NCBI GenBank assembly: GCA_900696665.1
Contig: CAADGY010000217.1
Location: forward strand, 1 to 64,000
Length of the DNA stretch: 64,000 nucleotides
Source: an uncultured Acidobacteriota bacterium
Lineage (GTDB): Bacteria; Acidobacteriota; Terriglobia; Bryobacterales; Bryobacteraceae
Direction: 5' to 3'
The stretch's first letter is position 1, and every line of letters begins with the position of its first letter. The translations under genes and the position numbers were made by a program. Shown here piece by piece: positions 26,916 to 35,382 of the stretch. The notes beneath the pieces are model-generated. The model was not told the origin of the DNA, made no database searches, and saw nothing but the letters and a program-made list of their open reading frames with translations.

Positions 26916-28284
26916 GCAGAATCTGCCGGGCTGTTCCGAAATCATTCGCGAAGAAAAACAGGCTGGCTGTCACAAACAGGAACGTCATGGCGACGGCCAC
27001 GGCATGGACGAGGCGGCTTTCATGATAGGCCTTGTAGCGCTCCTTGCCCAGGCGTTTCTTGAGCCACACGTTGTAGTAGTGAACGGATGCGACTCCCAGG
27101 CCGTGAATGGCTCCGTACACGGCAAAGTTCGCTCCGGTTCCATGCCAGATTCCTACCAGCAGAAACACAAACAGGATGGTGGCGGCAATCGCGTGATTGG
27201 CCTGTTTCGGTCCCAGCCGGCCGACCAGAAACTTCGACAGCGGTGAAAACACCACATCCCGCATGTACGTGGAGAGTGTAATGTGCCACCGTGTCCAGTA
27301 ATCCTGTACGTTCCGTGCTCCCAGGGGATTGCGGAAGTTCTCTTTCACCTGGATGCCCAGGAGGCCCGCGCCGCCGATCGCCATGTCGCAGAATCCTGAA
27401 AAGTTACAGTACAGATACAAGTGGTAGGCAACGGCGGCGACGAAAAGATCGACCGGCGAATGCCGGTAACCGTCGAGCAGCAGACCCGCATAGGAAAGTT
27501 GGTTGAAAATATTCCCTAAAAATTGGTATTTCGCAGCGCCGATCAGGATGCGCAGCAAACAACGGCCGATGGGTGTCGCCGCACGGTCGGGTGCTCCCAG
27601 CGATTCCGCGTGGTTGCTGTAAGGATTAATGGGTCCGACTACGAGCGTGGGCAGGAAGAACGCAAATCCCAGATACTGCCAGAATCCGGGCGTGGCGGCG
27701 ACGCCGTTTCTCACTTCGAGCACCAGATGGCTGAGCCGGAACGCCATGTAGGAAAGCCCGATAAAGAAAGCCGCCAGCGGCCCCGATAGAATGCCCGGAA
27801 CCAGTGCAAACACCGGGTCAAACAGAGCGGCGGCATAGCGCAGCACAACCAGGACGGCAATGGGCGAGGCGAATGCCATCCATGGCCACCAGCCGGTTCG
27901 CCGTGCGAACAGGCGCATCATCCCGTAGTGAAACGAAACCATGGAAAGATACGCCGCCAGGAGAAAAAGGAACCGCCGCCGGCCATCGCTCATATCGAAG
28001 AACAGGCCGATGGCGGCGACGTTGATCACCGCGAACAGCATGGCCCGGAAGCGGACGGATTTCAGATAGAGTACGGCCCTTGCCGCCGCCAGGTAGGTTA
28101 GCGCGCCGAGCAGGAACCGGGCCGCCTGAACGGTTCCGAGGGGCCGGTAGCCGGGTGGGTCCCAGACCAGAAATGCCGCCAGGCCGGCCGCACCAAAGGC
28201 AGCCAGCAAACCGGCCTTCAGCCACTCGCCGGTCCGGGGCAACTCGGGCGTAAGAACCGGCCTCGTCACCGCGGAAGCTGCCAT
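26902..28284 (-). CDS. MBOAT family membrane O-acyltransferase
   Basis: 460 residues and about 11-12 membrane helices. The two MBOAT signatures are present: NVQDYWTRWHITLSTYMRD with His334, and GIWHGTGANF with the conserved His381. MBOAT proteins such as AlgI and DltB pass acyl groups across the membrane to surface polymers. GGAGG stands 6 bases before the ATG, and the ATG overlaps the small gene before it by one base (TGATG). The presence of its own acyl carrier protein two genes upstream is like the DltB-DltC pairing. Confidence 0.88.
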   Translation of the reverse strand: MAASAVTRPVLTPELPRTGEWLKAGLLAAFGAAGLAAFLVWDPPGYRPLGTVQAARFLLGALTYLAAARAVLYLKSVRFRAMLFAVINVAAIGLFFDMSDGRRRFLFLLAAYLSMVSFHYGMMRLFARRTGWWPWMAFASPIAVLVVLRYAAALFDPVFALVPGILSGPLAAFFIGLSYMAFRLSHLVLEVRNGVAATPGFWQYLGFAFFLPTLVVGPINPYSNHAESLGAPDRAATPIGRCLLRILIGAAKYQFLGNIFNQLSYAGLLLDGYRHSPVDLFVAAVAYHLYLYCNFSGFCDMAIGGAGLLGIQVKENFRNPLGARNVQDYWTRWHITLSTYMRDVVFSPLSKFLVGRLGPKQANHAIAATILFVFLLVGIWHGTGANFAVYGAIHGLGVASVHYYNVWLKKRLGKERYKAYHESRLVHAVAVAMTFLFVTASLFFFANDFGTARQILHALQ

Positions 28285-28418
28285 CAAAAACCTCCATACA
28301 CAATGCCAATATCGAGCGAATCGCTTGGCAGAAACAGGAAAAGGGCAATTGCCGCAATACTGAGCGCGATCGTGACGAGCGTGATGGCGTTTCCCGGCGA
28401 CAGCGTATTTCTGAACAT
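28284..28418 (-). CDS. 44-residue single-helix membrane peptide
   Basis: A short frame from ATG at 28418 to TGA at 28284 fills the gap between the ACP and MBOAT genes. It codes for one membrane helix (about residues 12-30, ITLVTIALS to FLFLP) and a short polar tail. It starts 14 bases after the ACP stop and ends in a TGATG overlap with MBOAT; the MBOAT GGAGG lies inside its last codons. Position, coupling and the clean single helix support a real gene, as with the small DltX peptide of dlt operons. No clear ribosome site precedes it. Confidence 0.55.
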   Translation of the reverse strand: MFRNTLSPGNAITLVTIALSIAAIALFLFLPSDSLDIGIVYGGF

Positions 28419-28432
28419 TTCAAAAAGAGGGA

Positions 28433-28678
28433 TCAGTTGCCGTTTACGCGCCGTACGATCAGGTCCGCAAACTCACCGACGTTTTTCGTAGCTTCGACCT
28501 CGCCCACGCGGAACCGCACATTAAATTCCTTCTCCACCGCCACCATCAGCGAGATCTGAGTCAGCGAGTCCCACTCCTCTACGTCCTGCGCGCTCAGTTG
28601 AGGCGTCAGCTGCACTGGTTCGAGAAAGATGTTGTCAAAAACTCGCTGTAGACGCGAAATGACTTGATCTTGATTCAT
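28433..28678 (-). CDS. Acyl carrier protein
   Basis: 81 residues. EEWDSLTQ holds the serine (S38) that takes 4'-phosphopantetheine, in a four-helix ACP pattern. GGAAGGAG stands just before the ATG. The gene begins inside the end of the FkbH-like gene (44-base overlap in another frame). Being between FkbH and MBOAT it is a dedicated carrier, comparable to the FkbJ-type ACPs that receive glyceryl groups from FkbH or to DltC. The loaded acyl group is not known. Confidence 0.9.
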   Translation of the reverse strand: MNQDQVISRLQRVFDNIFLEPVQLTPQLSAQDVEEWDSLTQISLMVAVEKEFNVRFRVGEVEATKNVGEFADLIVRRVNGN

Positions 28679-30533
28679 AACTCCTTCCGGTAATGCGGAT
28701 TTGGGTAGGGACAGCTTCATACGCACCGGTGTCCAACAGATATTCCGTATGGGTTTCACTGCCGGACGCAGGCCGGAAACCCATCTGCGGATACAAATCA
28801 CGCACCATTCCATTCTTTGCGGTGGGGATATACACACCCCGTATTTCCGCACAGGAATGGAGACGCGCCAGCCGCGCGATTTCGTTCAACGTCTCCTGTT
28901 CCACCTGCCGTTTCAACACGCGGCAACTCATCAGCCAGGTATCGATTTCAAACACCGGCCCTCCTTTGCCCGGAACGATCTTTGCGATGATGACGGCAAT
29001 GAGACCGTGATCGCCGAAGCGGTCCCGCAGGCGGATGGTGAAGGCCGCCGCTCCCGGGTCCCCCGCCAACTCCAGCACTTCGGCCTCCGTCCGGCGGCGG
29101 GTGGTGAGATTAAACTGGTTGCTCTTGTTGATGAGCTGTGCGATGCGCGGCGCATCGATCGGATTGAACTCGCGAAGGGTGGCTTCCATCTCGAGCGAAG
29201 CCAGGTAGGCATCCATATCGGTGGCGGAAGCAAGCAGCGTCCTGCGCTCGGCTTCCTGCCGGTACTGCGCCGTCCGTCCGGCATCTTCGGCTGTAATGCT
29301 GCGCGGCTCGAAGTAGCGCGAATCCTGGAGTTCACGGGTATACGCGGCGGGATCGGGCCCCAGCAGGATGGTTGACACCTCGGGCAGAAACTGCCGGACA
29401 ATTTCGATCTCCGCCGGATTGTCGTCCACGAATACAAAGCTATCCAGGCCAAGGTTCAACTCGGCGGCCATCTCGCGGATATTCTCCGATTTGGGATTCC
29501 AGTTGGCTTTGAACGAGACGAAGTGTTGAGGGCGCAGCACCATCTCCGGGTGTTTGTCGAACGGCTCGATGGCTTTCTCGTGATCGTTCTTGCTCGATAC
29601 GGCGAGAAGGATGCCCCGGCCCGCCAGCGAGAGGATATAACGCTGGAAAGTCTTGAACGCTTCTCCGCGCGGTGAGGTGTCTCCGATTTCGATTCCCTCC
29701 AGGCCGTCGTCGCCCACAACGCCGCCCCACAGCGTATTATCCAGGTCGAGCACCAGCACCTTTTTGTGCCCTTTTCGAAAACCTCGCACCAGCACGGCAA
29801 TTTCTTTGGCGATGTCGGCAAGCAGGTCGGGTGCGCAAGGCTGTTTGGTTTCAAACCACCCGCGGGCATCTTCAGATGCGGTTGCGCCGCGGCGATAGGC
29901 AAGAAACTCGAGATCGCACAGGTGAACGTAAGGCGGAGCGTTGAGACCCAGTTCCAGGTTCACCATCTTGCGGAAGCTCCAATCGGATGCGAGCGTGCGC
30001 GTGCGATAAGCACCGGGATCGAACCCGCCCGGCAGTATGAAATTGGAAAGGAGAACTTCCGCCCCGGTGCGCTCATACACTCTGCGGCACAGATCCAATA
30101 GCTGCGAGGCGGTCTCTACCGCTTGCGCCTGTTGCACTTGGCGGGCATCCGTCCACCTCCCCTGATATTTGCAACGCCCGGGTGAGGGCAGAAGAAACAC
30201 CACCTGCGGAGCGAAGCGGTAAAGCGCGCTCGCTTCGTCCATGATTTCGGAGACGTAATTGTCGAAGTCGCCGGTAAAGACCTCGCAGGCATAACCTTCG
30301 ACGGAGAGCATATGCCGGGCGAGCTCATTGAGCGGATAGAGGCTGCACCCGCCGAGAAAAGCGATTCGCAACGTCTCCTGGGGTTCGGCCGGCGCGAGTC
30401 CCGCCGCTTCGGCTCTCTTGCGTAACGTACAAAGCGAAATGAGGGTTTCAAAATTCGAAGCCTGCCCGGACTGTTCGCGCAACTGCGGCCAGAACAGCGG
30501 GTCTTTACGGATCAGTAATTCCCTGAGTTCCAT
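28635..30533 (-). CDS. FkbH-like HAD-IIIC protein with GNAT domain
   Basis: 632 residues. An N-terminal SGNH-like region (FLGGCSLYPLNE near 59-70) is followed by the HAD domain: DLDNTLWGG from 263, Ser313/Ser314, and VDDNPAE at 369-375. The last ~150 residues are a GNAT-like domain. This is the layout of FkbH proteins, which take 1,3-bisphosphoglycerate and load a glyceryl unit onto an ACP; some relatives act on other acyl groups. The next gene is an ACP. No strong ribosome site precedes the ATG, 8 bases after the GT-C stop. Confidence 0.87.
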   Translation of the reverse strand: MELRELLIRKDPLFWPQLREQSGQASNFETLISLCTLRKRAEAAGLAPAEPQETLRIAFLGGCSLYPLNELARHMLSVEGYACEVFTGDFDNYVSEIMDEASALYRFAPQVVFLLPSPGRCKYQGRWTDARQVQQAQAVETASQLLDLCRRVYERTGAEVLLSNFILPGGFDPGAYRTRTLASDWSFRKMVNLELGLNAPPYVHLCDLEFLAYRRGATASEDARGWFETKQPCAPDLLADIAKEIAVLVRGFRKGHKKVLVLDLDNTLWGGVVGDDGLEGIEIGDTSPRGEAFKTFQRYILSLAGRGILLAVSSKNDHEKAIEPFDKHPEMVLRPQHFVSFKANWNPKSENIREMAAELNLGLDSFVFVDDNPAEIEIVRQFLPEVSTILLGPDPAAYTRELQDSRYFEPRSITAEDAGRTAQYRQEAERRTLLASATDMDAYLASLEMEATLREFNPIDAPRIAQLINKSNQFNLTTRRRTEAEVLELAGDPGAAAFTIRLRDRFGDHGLIAVIIAKIVPGKGGPVFEIDTWLMSCRVLKRQVEQETLNEIARLARLHSCAEIRGVYIPTAKNGMVRDLYPQMGFRPASGSETHTEYLLDTGAYEAVPTQIRITGRSYESRSSHFASTASF

Positions 30534-30541
30534 GGCTACAC

Positions 30542-32338
30542 CTACAAGGAAGATGGTTTGCGGTTCAAGTCGACCCGCTCCGGCTTCACCACCACAAGCC
30601 GTTTCAAAGCCGGAGTGAGGGTGTCGAAGTGCGGAGAGTTCCTGCGCACATATGCAAAGCTCTTGAGGCCGGAGGTACGCCATCCCGGCCAATTGATTTC
30701 GCCCAGCCAGACCCAGTTGTCCCTTAGCTCGCGCATGCGCGTGTGCCACAACTCGGGCCGCGTGAAAAACGTGCGGTTCTCGATGATCACCACGCCGCCT
30801 GTGCGATAAAACTGCATCAGGTGGTTCAGGTAACCCGTCTTCATGCGAGGATCGTCTTCCGCGCTGACGGCGCCCGGGGAGGCCGGCGGTTCAAAGCCGA
30901 TGTACACGTCGAGGTTGCGGCTCCAGATGTACTGTTCCCGCTGTTCCGGGCTGATCGGGCGCCGTCCCGAGAGAAAGTTGTCATTGAGGCCCACCCGGTC
31001 CAGCAGGTTCACTTCCGTCACAAACGGGATGATTCCGGCGGCATCGCAAAGAATGGTCATGCGGGGTCCGAGGTGTGTGGCTTCAAGCGTTCGGGCGATC
31101 TGGAAGTGATATTCGGAGAATGCATCCGGCGGCCGCGCCGCACCACCCTGGAGTAACGAGCGCCAGTTGCCGTCGGTCGCGAAAAGAATGGCTACCGCCA
31201 TAGCCGCAAAGGCTGCCAGGCGGGTTCTGTTCAGATCCGGCAGTCGTTTGAAGGCCAGAGTGGCCACGGCCGCCGCGGCAATGACCAGGTAAAAATATGT
31301 GGGGTAGGAGAACCTGTGACTTCCACCCACTTCATGCGTGATGGTCGTATAGTAGGCCAGCGCGAGCGCAGGCGGAACCAGGGTCAGTGCCACTTTGACG
31401 GTGGTGCGTGGGTTTCGGAAAATTGCTTTTACGGATCCGGCGGAGACGAACAATCCCAGCACGGCAACCAGCGGGCCGAGGCGGACGGCAATGTGCTCCA
31501 GGTACCGCAGCACGAAACCGGCGCCGGCCAGCGAAACCTGGTTCGATTTCACATAGAACGGGTTCGGCAGCAGATAGCCGAAATACTGATACTTCGCGAG
31601 TCCGTAGGCGAGCCCGAGACCGGCGAGCAGAACCACCGGCGACAGATAGGCTTTGACGTGTCCGGGAACGGTCTCATGCCGCCGCGCCGCAGCGATCAGA
31701 TAAATCCCCAGCACGGCATAAATTCCGGCGCCGTAAATCGCTCCATCCGGCCGGCACAACACGGAAGCAAACGTAGCGATCGCGAGGGCGATGCCTTTCC
31801 CCAGTACGGGCTCTTCCACGAAGGAAATCGCGAGGAGGTAACACAAGCACAGCAGGAAGACAAACAACTGCGTTTCGAGCGCAATGGAGGTAAGACCCAC
31901 CGTTGTGCGATCCGCCAGGTAAAGACCGACGATCAGGGCCGCGGGCGGAGCCAGCAGCCCGAATTGGCGCCGCGCGACCACGATCAGCAGAAACGCGGTC
32001 CCCAGCGCCGCAAGGACGGCGATTACCGTTGCGGCCGTTTCCGGAGCAACACCGGCACGGATGGCGCCGGCCAGCAGGACGACGTGCAGCATGCTGGTGA
32101 ATCCTTCCACCCGCTCGCCGCCGATGTTCCACACCAGTCCTCTTCCTTCGGCCAGGTGGTTGGCATACCGCAGTGTGATGTAAGTGTCATCGAGCAGAGC
32201 GTTCCGCTCCGCCAATGCACTTACCAGGAAAACCAGGAAAGACGCCGCGAGAACCACAGCCACCGCGAACCGGCCGGCCCCGTGCACGGATTCCATCCGG
32301 AGTTTTGGCGGCGGAGGCGATGTGTGAGGAATGGACAC
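30542..32338 (-). CDS. AftB-like GT-C membrane glycosyltransferase
   Basis: 598 residues, start GTG with GAGGG 6 bases upstream. About 10 membrane helices. The first outer loop reads DDTYITLRYANHLAEGRG then VWNIGGERVEGFTS, the signature of the AftB-like GT-C family, which in mycobacteria transfers arabinofuranose from decaprenyl-phosphate. A ~170-residue C-terminal domain lies outside the membrane. The locus also has a DPPR-synthase-like gene (51088-52005), the first step to polyprenyl-phosphate pentofuranose. The actual donor here is inference. Confidence 0.78.
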   Translation of the reverse strand: MSIPHTSPPPPKLRMESVHGAGRFAVAVVLAASFLVFLVSALAERNALLDDTYITLRYANHLAEGRGLVWNIGGERVEGFTSMLHVVLLAGAIRAGVAPETAATVIAVLAALGTAFLLIVVARRQFGLLAPPAALIVGLYLADRTTVGLTSIALETQLFVFLLCLCYLLAISFVEEPVLGKGIALAIATFASVLCRPDGAIYGAGIYAVLGIYLIAAARRHETVPGHVKAYLSPVVLLAGLGLAYGLAKYQYFGYLLPNPFYVKSNQVSLAGAGFVLRYLEHIAVRLGPLVAVLGLFVSAGSVKAIFRNPRTTVKVALTLVPPALALAYYTTITHEVGGSHRFSYPTYFYLVIAAAAVATLAFKRLPDLNRTRLAAFAAMAVAILFATDGNWRSLLQGGAARPPDAFSEYHFQIARTLEATHLGPRMTILCDAAGIIPFVTEVNLLDRVGLNDNFLSGRRPISPEQREQYIWSRNLDVYIGFEPPASPGAVSAEDDPRMKTGYLNHLMQFYRTGGVVIIENRTFFTRPELWHTRMRELRDNWVWLGEINWPGWRTSGLKSFAYVRRNSPHFDTLTPALKRLVVVKPERVDLNRKPSSL

Positions 32339-32347
32339 GAGTGCCCT

Positions 32348-33967
32348 CTATTTCAGCCCGATTTGTACTTCCTGCCCGATTTTGGGGACCGGAATTTCCA
32401 GCGGCTCAGCCGGCACAGGCGCCCGGTGCGTGAGCTTGTAAAGGCTCAGCGAACCTTTCCTCCACCGCGAGCTGGAGGAGTTGAGTGGAAGCCGGTGTTC
32501 GAGGTGCATGGAAGCCGTCGGAGCCGCCAGAAGGTCTTCGCAGGCCTGCCGGCGGGTCGAGTCTTCGATCACGATACGGTCGATGCTGTACCGCCTGGCA
32601 AACGCTTCGAAGTTTGCGGGAGAGAGATCGGCCTCCGGGAGCTTGTCTCCGGGGATCACGGTGGTTTGCCGTTGCGGGTCCAGCGTGCGGACCGCGAAGA
32701 TAAAATTCCCATCCGTGCTGCCGCAATACAGCACGCGTTGCGGCGTGCCGCTCACAACCAGGGCCGCCGATTGCGCGGGTCCCGACAGGAAGAACGGGCC
32801 CGCCATCAATCCCATCACTATGCAATAAGCGCCCACCGCTACTGGCACATACCAGGCTAGCCGTCCGGGAAAAACCATGGATGCCAGCCGGAACAACGAC
32901 GCATAGGCGATAACGGCCAGGGCGGGATAGACAAAAAACAGATACCGTTCATCAAACGGTCCGAGAAGCAGTAAAACTGTGAATGCCGAAAGCGCCCAGC
33001 TCCAATACAGAGCCGGTCTTTGGCGGCCGGCGGTTACGGGTTTCAACACGGCCGCCGCTACGATGCACAAGCCGAGAAGAATGGCGGGCGCCAAGCCCAG
33101 CGTACCGGCGATGCTTTCGAGATAGAAGCGGAGGTTATGCGTGAAGATCTCGCCGATTTCGTTCGCCGGCGCCACCTGGTCGACGCCCGTTCCCCGGAAC
33201 GGCAGGGCGAGCAGCGACAGCCCGATGACCTGGACGCCGAACACGATGGAAGATACCCAGATGGTCTTCTGTAGCAGCAGCCTCCAGCGGAACGTAAACA
33301 AAACGATAAACCAGGGGACCAGTCCGAGAAAAACCGCGTGCTGCTTGGTCCAGACGGCGGCGCCGGCCAGAAGGGCGAAGGCCAGGCCGCGCCGGAGGGG
33401 ATACTTTCCCGTATCCAGATCGCGAACCATGTACAGCGCCGCCAGCGTGAAGACGAGTGCGGGAAACTCGAGCATCACATCACTTGCCACGGCGCGCGAA
33501 TGCCTCCACAGGCAGAATGTAGCGATCGCCAGGATTGCCAGCAGGCGGGAGCCATGTGTGGCGAGAATCAGGCGGTAGAACAGCAGGACCGAAATCGCTA
33601 CCGCCAGCGCTACCGCGAGCCGGGCGGCAAATACGTTCACACCGAAGACGGCGAAGAACAGGGATTCGATCGCTGGAAACAAAGGCGGATGAAAAGGCAG
33701 CGAGAGCGCGGGAAAGTCGGCATAGTATTCCTTGCCGTATGCGATCGGGTGCAGCAATTTCCCTTCACGGATCAGGTCCAGGATGAAGCTACCGTTCATG
33801 GCATGCCTGGCTGCGTCGGTATCAATGATGTTGTTGGCCCCCACCCCCCGCAACGACCACAACAGAAAGAAAAGCGCCAGCGCATAAGGCAGCGATTTTA
33901 AGATCAGGCTGCTATCATGCCGGGTTTGCGGGCCGGTTCTGTTCTCCCGCAGCGTGCTTCCGCTCAT
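32348..33967 (-). CDS. GT39/PMT-like GT-C membrane glycosyltransferase
   Basis: 539 residues, with the ATG overlapping the FAD protein stop by one base (TGATG). IDTDAARHAMNGSFILDL is the GT39 first-loop motif with the acidic residue, followed by ADFPALSLPFHPPLFPAIE. About 10-11 membrane helices and a ~110-residue soluble end. It would act outside the inner membrane with a polyprenyl-phosphate sugar donor. It is 9 bases before the AftB-like gene, making a tandem GT-C pair. Confidence 0.82.
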   Translation of the reverse strand: MSGSTLRENRTGPQTRHDSSLILKSLPYALALFFLLWSLRGVGANNIIDTDAARHAMNGSFILDLIREGKLLHPIAYGKEYYADFPALSLPFHPPLFPAIESLFFAVFGVNVFAARLAVALAVAISVLLFYRLILATHGSRLLAILAIATFCLWRHSRAVASDVMLEFPALVFTLAALYMVRDLDTGKYPLRRGLAFALLAGAAVWTKQHAVFLGLVPWFIVLFTFRWRLLLQKTIWVSSIVFGVQVIGLSLLALPFRGTGVDQVAPANEIGEIFTHNLRFYLESIAGTLGLAPAILLGLCIVAAAVLKPVTAGRQRPALYWSWALSAFTVLLLLGPFDERYLFFVYPALAVIAYASLFRLASMVFPGRLAWYVPVAVGAYCIVMGLMAGPFFLSGPAQSAALVVSGTPQRVLYCGSTDGNFIFAVRTLDPQRQTTVIPGDKLPEADLSPANFEAFARRYSIDRIVIEDSTRRQACEDLLAAPTASMHLEHRLPLNSSSSRWRKGSLSLYKLTHRAPVPAEPLEIPVPKIGQEVQIGLK

Positions 33968-35382
33968 CAGTCCTCCACAACGTGCCGCTCGAATTCGCGG
34001 CGATACCCGGCCCATTTCCGGCGATCCAGCCCGCCGGCCTCATCCAGGCAGTCGTTCAACCCGTAAGCCATGGCAAGCGTGTGGTGCGTGTTGTCGTGCG
34101 CGAACAGGCCCTGTCTGCCGAACGTGACCAGCCCATCGATGGTGTCGACCCAGCCCGTAATCCGGTCGAAATGCCGGCGGTAATCACGGGTGTAAATGGG
34201 ATAGGCTTCGGGGAGCCGCCGCGTAAGAATCTGCCGGATGCGCGCGTTGACGGGCAGCCCGGCCGCGGCCAGAGCGTCCGTCATGACGCGGCCTAACTGC
34301 TCGTCAGAGGCCGTCCACACCGTGTCGGTGCGGGAGCAGGGCAACTCGGCGCACAGTACGGTTGTGCCGGGCGCCTCGGCCAGGCCGTAGTTCTTCGGCT
34401 CGGACAAGCGTGTAATGGCCACGCCGGGGGCAGGGAAGTAGTGCGCGTCGTACTCGGTGAAGCGTTCCGTTTCGAGCACGAGATAGATAAGAATCATCGA
34501 ACGGAATCGCAGAGAGGCCGCGGCTTCAAGCACGGCTTGCGGGGCCGCCGGCCTCATGCATTGAACCAGCCGTGAGATCGGGATTGTGGATAGAATCTGG
34601 CGTGCGGGCAGCAGGCGTTCCTCATCGCCTGCGCGGACGGCAGCCGCAACGGCACGGCCGTCCCTGGTCTCGATACCCGTCACCGGGACCCCGAGCATCA
34701 CCTTTGCCCCGGCGCGCAGGGCCGCGCAATGGTAGGCTTCGCTGATCTGGCCGAACCCCCGTTTCGGATAGAAGAAACGGCCGCTTCCGGGGGGCTTTAT
34801 TCCCGGAATCGCACCCATTACTTTCCGGATCATCTTCGCCAGCGAGCCCGCCGATACGCGGCGGCGCGCCTGTTCGGCATCGAGCTCCGACGGATCTACG
34901 CCCCAGATCTTCCTGGCGTAAGGAAAATAGAAATCGCGGCAGATGGTCCTGCCGAGACCGTGCTGTAAGACCTGTTCGAAACTCTCGCCGCTGTCTTTGC
35001 GGCCGAGTTTGGCGGCTGCGTCGCGCAACACGCCGAGCGAAAACGACAGAGGCAGATGGGCCGCCAGGTCGAGCGGCTTTAGCGGGAAGTGCACCCACCG
35101 GCCGCGGATCCGCATGCGTCCGTGCCGCGGCCGGTCCAGCAGGTCCGCCCCCAGCATCTCGCGGATGTCGGACAGGATGGCGGGAGAGCAGGCCGGATGC
35201 AGCCGGTGGCTTCCGTAATCCACCTGCAAACCGCCGGCGTCGAAGCTTCCGGCGTTACCGCCAACCTGTGTGTGCCGTTCCACCGCGGTTACGTCGAACG
35301 GCCCGCGGCGGGCCAACTGGAGCGCCGCTCCCAAGCCGGCGGGACCGGCGCCGAGAATAACAATAGGAGTACGTTGATTCAC
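33967..35382 (-). CDS. FAD-dependent oxidoreductase, UDP-galactopyranose-mutase/amine-oxidase type
   Basis: 471 residues from a GTG that overlaps the deacetylase stop (GTGA). The FAD motif VILGAGPAGLGAALQLA is near the N-terminus, then VERHTQVGGNAGSF. FPYARKIWGVDPSELDAEQARRRV matches flavoproteins common in EPS loci that resemble protoporphyrinogen oxidase and UDP-galactopyranose mutase. It might interconvert or oxidise a sugar nucleotide. It is not a DprE1-type flavoprotein. Substrate unknown. Confidence 0.78.
   Translation of the reverse strand: MNQRTPIVILGAGPAGLGAALQLARRGPFDVTAVERHTQVGGNAGSFDAGGLQVDYGSHRLHPACSPAILSDIREMLGADLLDRPRHGRMRIRGRWVHFPLKPLDLAAHLPLSFSLGVLRDAAAKLGRKDSGESFEQVLQHGLGRTICRDFYFPYARKIWGVDPSELDAEQARRRVSAGSLAKMIRKVMGAIPGIKPPGSGRFFYPKRGFGQISEAYHCAALRAGAKVMLGVPVTGIETRDGRAVAAAVRAGDEERLLPARQILSTIPISRLVQCMRPAAPQAVLEAAASLRFRSMILIYLVLETERFTEYDAHYFPAPGVAITRLSEPKNYGLAEAPGTTVLCAELPCSRTDTVWTASDEQLGRVMTDALAAAGLPVNARIRQILTRRLPEAYPIYTRDYRRHFDRITGWVDTIDGLVTFGRQGLFAHDNTHHTLAMAYGLNDCLDEAGGLDRRKWAGYRREFERHVVED

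Noticed and set aside
31316-32860. 514-codon plus-strand open frame opposite the GT-C genes
   Set aside because: Antisense to two clear GT-C genes, low-complexity Arg/Gln/His-rich product with no domain; a GC-bias artefact.
33590-33625. Further GGTAGC/GGCGGTAG-like strings
   Set aside because: They lie in coding sequence of a GT-C gene and reflect common Ala/Val/Ser codons, not ops sites.
33967-35382. FAD protein considered as DprE1
   Set aside because: Its N-terminal GxGxxG amine-oxidase layout differs from the FAD_binding_4 layout of DprE1.
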